From an uncultured Clostridia bacterium (lineage in GTDB: Bacteria; Bacillota; Clostridia; Christensenellales; QALW01): DNA of 12,414 bases. The DNA lies in assembly GCA_900550765.1 (NCBI GenBank), contig URTC01000017.1, forward strand, positions 1 to 12,414, given 5' to 3'. The position numbers were made by a program, and so were the translations under genes. Under the pieces are notes generated by a model. That model had not been told where the DNA came from, did not search any database, and was given only the letters and a program-made list of their open reading frames with translations. Shown here in pieces: positions 1 to 5,051 of the stretch. How positions within the stretch are numbered: the first letter of the stretch is position 1; each line of letters begins with the position of its first letter.

Positions 1-1152
1 AATGATACCGGAGATAATATGGGCGCGAGTATCGCCGGGGATGGCGCACATGTCCAGGCCCACGGAGCATACACAGGTCATTGCTTCCAGTTTTTCCAGT
101 GTCAAAGTGCCGGAGGCGGCAGCATGGATCATACCGATATCTTCACTTACCGGAATAAAAGCGCCTGAAAGGCCGCCTACATAGCTGGAGGCCATTACGC
201 CGCCTTTTTTCACGGCGTCATTTAATAAGGCAAGCGCAGCAGTGGTTCCGGCACCGCCTGTACAGGAAAGGCCCATTTCCTCTAAAATATGCGCTACACT
301 GTCTCCCATCGTGGGAGTAGGCGCAAGAGAAAGGTCTACAATACCAAACTGCGCATTTAAGTCCTTTGCTGCGCGGGAGGCAACTAACTGGCCCATTCGC
401 GTGATTTTAAAGGCAGTTTTTTTAATTTCTTCTGCTAATTGACCTAATGTGGCATCCGGCATTTTTTCCAACGCGCATTTTACTACCCCTGGACCGCTTA
501 CACCAACATTGATAACACAGTCCCCTTCGCCGCTGCCTAAAAAAGCACCGGCCATAAAGGGGTTATCTTCAACTGCGTTGCAGAAAACTACCAGTTTGGC
601 GCAGCCGATGCTGCCCCGGTCCGCAGTGTTTTTCGCTGTTTGACGGATGATTTTTCCCATTTCTTTTACGGCGTCCATATTGATACCGGCTTTGGTAGAG
701 CCGATATTGACTTAAGAACAGATTTGTTCGGTTACCGAAAGCGCTTCGGGAATACAGCGCAAAAGCGCGGCGTCGCCCGGGGTAATGCCCTTATGGACCA
801 GAGCAGAGAATCCGCCTAAAAAGTTTACGCCGACGGTTTGCGCGGCTTTTTCCAGAATTTGCGCAAAGGGAACCAGATCATTGCAGCGTGAGGCGGAAGC
901 AATATGTGCGATAGGCGTAACGGAAATACGTTTATTTACAATGGGAATTCCATACGTATTTTCGATAGCTTCACATTTTTGCACTAAATGATCGGCTTTT
1001 GTGCATATTTTATCATAAATTCTTTGGCAGGCTTTTTCCATGCTGCTGTCCGCGCAGTCAAACAGGGAAATACCCATGGTCACCGTGCGTACATCCAGGT
1101 GCTGGTTATCCAGCATTTGAATGGTTTCATTCACTTCGTTAAAGTTTATCAT
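1..1152 (-). pseudogene. UPF0210 / PFL-like (DUF711) family protein, interrupted by an in-frame TAA; 3' end off the window
   Basis: The reading frame encodes a UPF0210 protein, a family annotated as PFL-like whose biochemical function is not established. It starts with ATG at 1152, ten or so bases after an AGAGG ribosome binding site. The first 146 residues carry the family start (LDVRTVTMGISLFDC) and GITPGDAALL. A TAA at 712-714 then interrupts the frame directly after a Cys-Ser. The same frame continues for 237 codons without another stop to the left edge, with [40 protein letters not shown] and [14 protein letters not shown]. Family members are about 445-450 residues, so about 60 C-terminal residues lie outside. 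Homologues have a serine or alanine at the stop position, so a TCA to TAA change is the simplest origin. It is the last visible gene of the 2297-1 transcription unit, 12 bases after the ACT-domain gene, its usual neighbour. Identity is certain; whether the stop is real is not. Confidence 0.9.
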
Positions 1153-1164
1153 GCAGGGTACCTC

Positions 1165-1428
1165 TTATAAACGATGCATACTGTTAAAAATTTCTTCGCT
1201 TTGTATGCGTACTTCCAGATTGGAATCAAAATCTTTGAATTCTGCCTGAAGACCGGCAATATCGATATCACTCAATTCTAAGCTGATAAACATGACCATG
1301 GTAAAATACTCATGCAGGATTGTTTGCGTAATATCTAAAATATTGACGCGATGCTTGGCAAGCTTACTGCTTACATCGGCGATAATGCCGACGCGGTCAT
1401 GTCCAATTACGGTTAAAAATGCTTTCAT
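1165..1428 (-). CDS. ACT domain-containing protein, UPF0237 family
   Basis: An 87-residue protein made of a single ACT fold. The N-terminal strand and helix read FLTVIGHDRVGIIADVSS, followed by VNILDITQTIL and then a FTMVMFISLEL strand. The C-terminus EEIFNSMHRL is typical of UPF0237. ACT domains usually bind small ligands, often amino acids; the ligand of this family is not known. Length matches the family norm of about 90 residues. The ATG at 1426-1428 overlaps the TGA of the upstream UspA-like gene (ATGA), and AAAGGAG lies about ten bases before it, so translational coupling is likely. The gene is followed 12 bases later by the UPF0210 gene. This pairing recurs in many Firmicutes and other bacteria and suggests the ACT protein may sense a ligand related to the partner's function, which is inference. 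Confidence 0.92.
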   Translation of the reverse strand: MKAFLTVIGHDRVGIIADVSSKLAKHRVNILDITQTILHEYFTMVMFISLELSDIDIAGLQAEFKDFDSNLEVRIQSEEIFNSMHRL

Positions 1429-1823
1429 TGCGGTAAAACTCCTTTTTGTTTATCAATTAGTATTAAGCGGCAGGTTTCGGGCAAAGCGGCAGAAAGCTTA
1501 GCCAGCAACCCGTTGTCTTTGTCACCGGGGCCGGGAACGCCAAGTACGGCTATGTTAATAGCTTGTTCTGCAATAAAAGAACAGATAGCGGAAATGACAT
1601 CGTCTGAATGAAGCACCGTCATGTCCGCGCCGGCTTTTTGTGATACCGAATATAAATATTCCAGCGAAGCTGCGTCATTTGTTCCGCCCATGATCGATTG
1701 CCCATTTTTTGCTACATGCAGAACAAAAAGCAGGTCATTTGGCTTCTGTTTTTGCGCGGCAGCCTCACGGATCAGCCGCTCACAAATATTTTGCAGTGTG
1801 ACGCATGCCATAATATGATTCAA
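1425..1823 (-). CDS. Small universal stress protein (UspA)-like protein, probable TTG start
   Basis: A 132-residue soluble protein with a UspA/HUP-like alternating alpha-beta pattern. It begins with the strand IMACVT and the helix QNICERLIREAA, then the strand LLFVLHVA. Near residues 66-71 come AGADMTVL, and near residues 91-100 INIAVLGVPGPG, which resembles the glycine-containing nucleotide loop of Usp proteins but lacks the full G-2x-G-9x-G(S/T) signature. ATP binding is therefore uncertain. I place the start at TTG 1823 because AAAGGA lies ten bases before it and the resulting N-terminus, MNHIMACVT, fits the short run before the first strand. The ATG at 1811 has no good ribosome binding site. 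The gene begins 6 bases after the stop of the membrane-protein gene and ends in an ATGA overlap with the ACT gene, so it is in the middle of a tight operon. Role is unknown. Confidence 0.72.
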   Translation of the reverse strand: MNHIMACVTLQNICERLIREAAAQKQKPNDLLFVLHVAKNGQSIMGGTNDAASLEYLYSVSQKAGADMTVLHSDDVISAICSFIAEQAINIAVLGVPGPGDKDNGLLAKLSAALPETCRLILIDKQKGVLPQ

Positions 1824-1829
1824 AACGGA

Positions 1830-2297
1830 TCAATCCTTTACTTCGATATCAAGAATAATATTCTGATAGGTTTTTACGGTTATTTGTGTTCCCGGGGTAA
1901 GCGGAGGATGCGGAAGCGCTGCGATAAAGTAGAGTGTACGGTCAAAGGTTTGGTCATTGTCGTTAAAACTTGCCCGAATACGATGCAGCCTTACACCGTC
2001 GTGTTCTGTATCCTCTTCATCGGCTTCAAAACGGTAGGTATCTTCTTGGGTAATACCTTTGCGGATGTTTCGGTAGAGTTTTAGGAGCTTTTGAGGTTCA
2101 AAAACTGTGAGAAAATAAAAGAGTACACATATGGTTACGGATGCAATTCCTGTGGCTATAGAGATATAAAGCTTTCCCGAAAGAAAAGAAAAGCCATAGC
2201 CCACGGCACACAGACAACAAAGTACAAAAAAGAGAACCGTAAAAAACGTATGTTTTTTTTGTGTTTTTTGAAAAAAAGAAGCATCCAATAAATTCAT
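1830..2297 (-). CDS. Unrecognised two-helix membrane protein heading the Usp-ACT-UPF0210 operon
   Basis: I do not recognise a family for this 155-residue protein. The first 17 residues are polar with lysines (KTQKKH). Two hydrophobic segments follow at about residues 18-39 and 43-66, separated by a short turn. The remainder, from about 68, is soluble: a basic stretch (LLKLYRNIRKG), a very acidic patch (FEADEEDTEHD, about 90-100), and a C-terminal region rich in beta-type residues ending in IILDIEVKD. The positive charges before helix 1 and after helix 2 suggest both ends face the cytoplasm. ATG 2297 is preferred because AGGTGA lies about 7 bases upstream; a GTG at 2306 in the same frame would place the start inside that site. 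It is the first gene after a promoter at 2316-2321 and sits 6 bases before the UspA-like gene. Function is unknown. Confidence 0.75.
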   Translation of the reverse strand: MNLLDASFFQKTQKKHTFFTVLFFVLCCLCAVGYGFSFLSGKLYISIATGIASVTICVLFYFLTVFEPQKLLKLYRNIRKGITQEDTYRFEADEEDTEHDGVRLHRIRASFNDNDQTFDRTLYFIAALPHPPLTPGTQITVKTYQNIILDIEVKD

Positions 2298-2315
2298 TAC
2301 GATCACCTGCCAACT

Positions 2316-2321
2316 ATTATA
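2316..2321 (-). promoter_or_regulatory. Extended -10 promoter for the membrane protein-Usp-ACT-UPF0210 unit
   Basis: On the minus strand the sequence reads TTTGGTATAATAG, a perfect TATAAT with the TGn extension. No good -35 hexamer lies 17 bases upstream, where the DNA is a run of A and T, which fits an extended -10 promoter. Predicted transcription starts near 2309, only about 12 bases before the ATG at 2297, so the leader would hold little more than the AGGTGA ribosome binding site. The element begins about 35 bases past the htrA terminator. Confidence 0.6.
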
Positions 2322-2354
2322 CCAAAAAAATATAAATAAAGCTATAAAAATTAT

Positions 2355-2381
2355 AAAAAAAGGCTGAATAAATTCAGCCTT
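2355..2381 (-). terminator. Intrinsic terminator after htrA
   Basis: A perfect 10-base inverted repeat (AAGGCTGAAT at 2360-2369 and its complement at 2372-2381) with a two-base loop is followed on the minus strand by seven T residues. It begins about 18 bases after the htrA stop codon. On the plus strand no T-run follows, so it acts in the htrA direction. Confidence 0.9.
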
Positions 2382-2398
2382 AAAGAAAAGTATGCTGT

Positions 2399-3781
2399 TT
2401 AGGTAGCTTCCGAAAGCGTGATCTCAACAGTGATCGGTGTATTGGAATATTGTACCGACCAACCGTTGACTGTGGCGCGGTAAATGGTCAGGGATACTTT
2501 ATCCCCGGGTTTTTTGGTAAGAAGGTAGGAAGAATAATCTGCCATGGAGGTAATTTGGTTGCCATCGATGGCGTAGATATTATCGTATTGTTTCAAGCCT
2601 GCGTTGCGCTCTTCTTCTCCGGAATCTGGGGTAATGCATAGTCCGGGGGGAATGGAATTCCAGCCGGTGAGCCGGATGATATTGGAGGGCAGGGTCAATG
2701 TAATATTGATGGCGGCGCGGTCCTTTACATGGCCGTAGTTCAGCAGATCATTGATTATAGGGGCAGCATCGTCATAGGTAATGGCAAATCCCATATTTTC
2801 ATATTCTGCAGAAACAATTTTTGAAGAAGTGATGCCGATTACGTTTCCGTACAAATCAATCAGCGGCCCGCCGCTGTTTCCGGGGTTGATAGCGGTATCC
2901 GTCTGGATACAATACATTACATAGCCGGTAGATTCATCTTGAATGGCGCGGTTCAGGGCGGAAATACTCCCTTGGGTCACAGAAGAGGAAAAATTCAGCC
3001 CGCCGGGATTTCCCACAGCCAATACCGTGTCGGCTACCTGTCAATTTTTAGCGGTAGAAAAGTTTGCCGCGGTAATTTCTTTGTCTGCAGGGTCGAATTT
3101 TAAAAGTGCCAGATCAGTAATGGTATCAGAACCGATAATCTCCGCGTCGTAGATCGTACCGTCATAAAGTACTACCTGAACCGTAGAGGCGTCCTCGATA
3201 ACGAGAGCATTGGTAATAATGTAGCCGTCGCTGCGGCAAATGATGCCGCTGCCCTCACTGTAAAGGGCTGAGGAAGAGGAGCCGCCGTAATTCGAGTTGG
3301 TAGTATAGCATTGGATGCAGACCACACTGGGAATGACTTTTTGTGCAGCCTGCTGCGGAGTAAGCAACTCTCCCTCGATTAATTCAGGCGTGGGGGAAGG
3401 ATTTACCTGCACCAAATTTTCAAACGCACTGTTGGTACTGCCGGAAGAGGAATCCGTCGTTGCCGTGGGAGAAGCTTCCAGGGTTCCCGGGTTGTTGCCA
3501 TTATCATCGGTAAAAAAGATGGAATAGATACTAATACCCGCTGCAGCAATGGTGATGCAGAGCAAAACGGCGATTACCGCTACAAAGCATCCGCTGCCAT
3601 TTCTTTTTTTGGGTTGTTTTTTTTGATCGCCGAGATTTGTCCGATAGGAAGCATCCGCATTATAGGTATAGGTTATGTCGGAATACGCGGGATTCGACGT
3701 ACCTGTGCTGGACTCCTGTCTGTTTTCTTGTGTAGCCTGTTCATTATTTTCCGGAGTATGAAAGGAATTATTTTCACTCAT
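2399..3781 (-). pseudogene. htrA: HtrA/DegP-like S1C serine protease with PDZ domain, interrupted by in-frame TGA and lacking the catalytic His
   Basis: The full frame is 460 codons. Residues 1-63 are a polar, disordered cytoplasmic tail, 64-90 a single transmembrane helix, and 91-135 a Ser/Thr/Pro-rich linker. A trypsin-like domain follows from about 140 and a PDZ domain from about 366 to the end. HtrA enzymes degrade misfolded proteins outside the membrane. The Asp lies in TDLALLKFD (D223) and the Ser in NPGNSGGPL (S303). The position expected to be His, in the usual TNAHV motif, reads TNALV (L193, codon CTC at 3203-3205). A TGA at 3041-3043 (codon 247) separates the Asp and Ser halves, and the frame resumes at once with QVADTVLAVGNPGG, where family members usually have VGD. 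The start is ATG 3781 with GGAG about 8 bases upstream; an earlier in-frame start lacks a site. As read, the product would be a membrane anchor plus half a protease domain. Family identity is certain; loss of function depends on the base calls. Confidence 0.92.
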
Positions 3782-3817
3782 AAAGATTCTCCTCTGCTTT
3801 TGAACTTTTGTGTCTTT

Positions 3818-3823
3818 ATTATA
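3818..3823 (-). promoter_or_regulatory. -10 element of the htrA promoter
   Basis: The minus strand carries a perfect TATAAT here, about 37 bases before the htrA ATG, giving a predicted start of transcription near 3811 and a leader of about 30 bases with GGAG. The hexamer 17 bases upstream is ATACAT, a poor -35 element, so the promoter probably needs an activator. The direct repeat at 3833-3852 covers that region. Confidence 0.6.
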
Positions 3824-3832
3824 ATGCCTCAA

Positions 3833-3852
3833 TATGATAAATGTATGATAAA
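3833..3852 (-). repeat. Tandem 9-base direct repeat with 11-base period, candidate activator site for htrA
   Basis: On the minus strand TTTATCATA occurs twice, at 3844-3852 and 3833-3841, separated by two bases. The period of 11 bases equals about one helical turn, so both copies face the same side of the DNA. They overlap the place where a -35 element should be, 9 bases upstream of the TATAAT. This is the arrangement seen at binding sites of OmpR/PhoB-family response regulators. Which regulator binds is not known. Confidence 0.45.
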
Positions 3853-3860
3853 GCATTGAA

Positions 3861-3894
3861 AAAAATAAAAAAGCGAAAGTTAAAAAACTTTCGC
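3861..3894 (-). terminator. Intrinsic terminator of the rpsF-ssb-rpsR operon
   Basis: A 9-base perfect stem (GCGAAAGTT at 3873-3881 paired with 3886-3894) with a four-base loop is followed on the minus strand by an almost pure T stretch (TTTTTTATTTTT). It lies about 22 bases past the rpsR stop codon. Confidence 0.92.
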
Positions 3895-3915
3895 AAAAAA
3901 ATAACAATGGATTAA

Positions 3916-4167
3916 TCAGTCCACACTGTAGGGAAGAAGTGCAATGGTACGCGCACGCTTAATGGCGGTGGCCAGCTCACGCTGATGCTTTGCACAGGTA
4001 CCGGTCATTCTTCTGGGCTGAATTTTTCCGCGTTCACTGATAAATTTACGCAGTTTGGCTACATCCTTATAGTCAATGATTTCTGTTTTATCAGCGCAGA
4101 ACTGGCAGACTTTTCTTCTGGGTCTGCGGTTACCGCGGACTTTTTTGCTGAAATCCTTTTCGGACAT
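3916..4167 (-). CDS. rpsR: 30S ribosomal protein bS18
   Basis: An 83-residue, strongly basic protein of normal bS18 length. bS18 binds 16S rRNA in the platform of the small subunit as a pair with bS6. The family core is visible in CQFC, the block [19 protein letters not shown], and the [28 protein letters not shown] tail. It keeps four potential zinc ligands (C21, C24, C58, H61), so it is the zinc-binding (C+) form. The start at 4167 follows the strong site TAGGAGGT by about 7 bases. It is the last gene of the operon, 25 bases after ssb, and is followed by a terminator. Confidence 0.98.
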   Translation of the reverse strand: MSEKDFSKKVRGNRRPRRKVCQFCADKTEIIDYKDVAKLRKFISERGKIQPRRMTGTCAKHQRELATAIKRARTIALLPYSVD

Positions 4168-4192
4168 CTTGTTTACCTCCTATAATCATCAA

Positions 4193-4615
4193 TCAAAACG
4201 GAATATCCTCATCGTCAACGGTCTGCATGTTTTCGCCGAAAGGAGGAGTATTACCGAAGCTTGCCGCACGGGCGGCATCGTCATTCTCACCGGAATTGGG
4301 ACGCCCCAGGAATTGTACCTCGTCGGCCACAATTTCGGTTACATAACGTTTGGAACCGTCGGGGGCATCATAGGAACGTGTTTGGATTGAACCGCACACA
4401 GCTGCCTGACTGCCCTTATGCAGATATTTCGCACAGTTTTCAGCTTGAGCCCGCCATACGACGATCGGAATAAAATCCGCTTCTCTGGTCTGGGAATCCC
4501 GATTGGCAAAACGGCGCTGTACGGCGAGGGTAAACGTGCAAACGGCAATACCGCTGCCGGTGGCCCGCAGCTCGGGATCTTTGGTAAGATTTCCAATAAG
4601 CATAGCTCTGTTCAT
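4193..4615 (-). CDS. ssb: Single-stranded DNA-binding protein
   Basis: A 140-residue SSB with one OB fold over about residues 1-105. The N-terminus [17 protein letters not shown], the core [12 protein letters not shown] and the strand [18 protein letters not shown] are characteristic. A short glycine- and asparagine-containing linker follows. The acidic tip DDEDIPF is the conserved peptide by which SSB recruits repair and replication proteins. SSB coats single-stranded DNA during replication, recombination and repair. ATG 4615 is chosen because GGGGTG lies about 7 bases upstream and it gives the standard N-terminus; a GTG at 4624 in frame would sit within that site. It lies between rpsF (26 bases) and rpsR (25 bases), the standard Firmicutes order. 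The tail is on the short side compared with the roughly 170-residue Bacillus SsbA. Confidence 0.97.
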   Translation of the reverse strand: MNRAMLIGNLTKDPELRATGSGIAVCTFTLAVQRRFANRDSQTREADFIPIVVWRAQAENCAKYLHKGSQAAVCGSIQTRSYDAPDGSKRYVTEIVADEVQFLGRPNSGENDDAARAASFGNTPPFGENMQTVDDEDIPF

Positions 4616-4641
4616 GATAAACACCCCAAAAAATAATTTGA

Positions 4642-4929
4642 TTAAGCTTCTTTCTTTATTACAATGAAGCGCATGATGTCCTCACTAATTTTGAAATTTC
4701 TTTCAAGCTCAGCGGGGAAAGCAGGATCTGATGAAAAATTCATAAGCACATAAAAACCTTCATTCATGAAGTTGATCTCATATGCCAGCTTACGTATGCC
4801 CTGCTCTTCAATGCCATCAACAACGCCGCAGTTTTCGGTAACAAGATTTGCAAACTTTTCAATGATCGCCTTGATAGCTTCACCGTCAAGCTTTGGGTTG
4901 ATGATATAAAGTGCTTCGTATTTATTCAT
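4642..4929 (-). CDS. rpsF: 30S ribosomal protein bS6
   Basis: A 95-residue bS6 of normal length. It opens with the family sequence [14 protein letters not shown], then a helix ([12 protein letters not shown]), the conserved RKLAYEI strand, GFYVLMNF, and the [12 protein letters not shown] end. bS6 forms a heterodimer with bS18 on the 16S rRNA platform. The start follows AAGGAGGTG by about 8 bases, one of the strongest ribosome binding sites in the window. It is the first gene of rpsF-ssb-rpsR, transcribed from a promoter at 5001-5029 that begins shortly after the addA stop codon. The leader may allow autoregulation by the bS6-bS18 pair, as known in other bacteria. Confidence 0.98.
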   Translation of the reverse strand: MNKYEALYIINPKLDGEAIKAIIEKFANLVTENCGVVDGIEEQGIRKLAYEINFMNEGFYVLMNFSSDPAFPAELERNFKISEDIMRFIVIKKEA

Positions 4930-4949
4930 ACTTCAATTCACCTCCTTAT

Positions 4950-4975
4950 GGACTTTGGGTCCTCTTTAAAAAGAG
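4950..4975 (-). promoter_or_regulatory. rpsF leader with two small hairpins before the ribosome binding site
   Basis: The leader from about 4994 to 4930 holds two short inverted repeats: CTCTTT at 4962-4967 with its complement at 4970-4975, and GGAC at 4950-4953 with GTCC at 4959-4962. They share one base, so they may be alternative folds. The second ends two bases before the ribosome binding site. A bS6-bS18 binding leader is expected from other bacteria. I do not see the CCG element described for that motif, so the assignment is tentative. Confidence 0.3.
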
Positions 4976-5000
4976 AACAAGGAAATATATCTGCCGTATC

Positions 5001-5029
5001 ATATTACCATAAAAAGCCTGACCGCGCAA
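5001..5029 (-). promoter_or_regulatory. rpsF-ssb-rpsR promoter
   Basis: On the minus strand TTGCGC (5024-5029) is followed after exactly 17 bases by TAATAT (5001-5006), with a TGG extension just before the -10. Predicted transcription start is about 4994, giving a leader of about 65 bases. The -35 lies only 22 bases past the addA stop and I see no terminator between, so read-through from addBA is possible. Confidence 0.65.
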
Positions 5030-5051
5030 GCAGAATTTGTGAAAAAAACAC

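Noticed and set aside
1698-2084. Plus-strand open frame of 128 codons.
   Set aside because: It lies antisense to the Usp-like and membrane-protein genes, has no ribosome binding site or recognisable domain, and both minus-strand genes fit a tight operon.
2399-3022. A separate gene for the Ser/PDZ half of HtrA starting at TTG 3022.
   Set aside because: There is no ribosome binding site before it, the frame is identical to the upstream half, and it begins in the middle of a conserved strand (VLAVGNPGG), so it is a fragment of one interrupted gene.
712-3043. Reassignment of TGA or TAA as sense codons, or selenocysteine at the TGA in htrA.
   Set aside because: TGA is the normal terminator of rpsR, ssb, addB, the Usp-like gene and the membrane-protein gene, and TAA ends rpsF, addA, htrA and the ACT gene. 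Tryptophan is coded by TGG in intact genes. No cysteine-type active site or obvious SECIS hairpin occurs at the htrA TGA.
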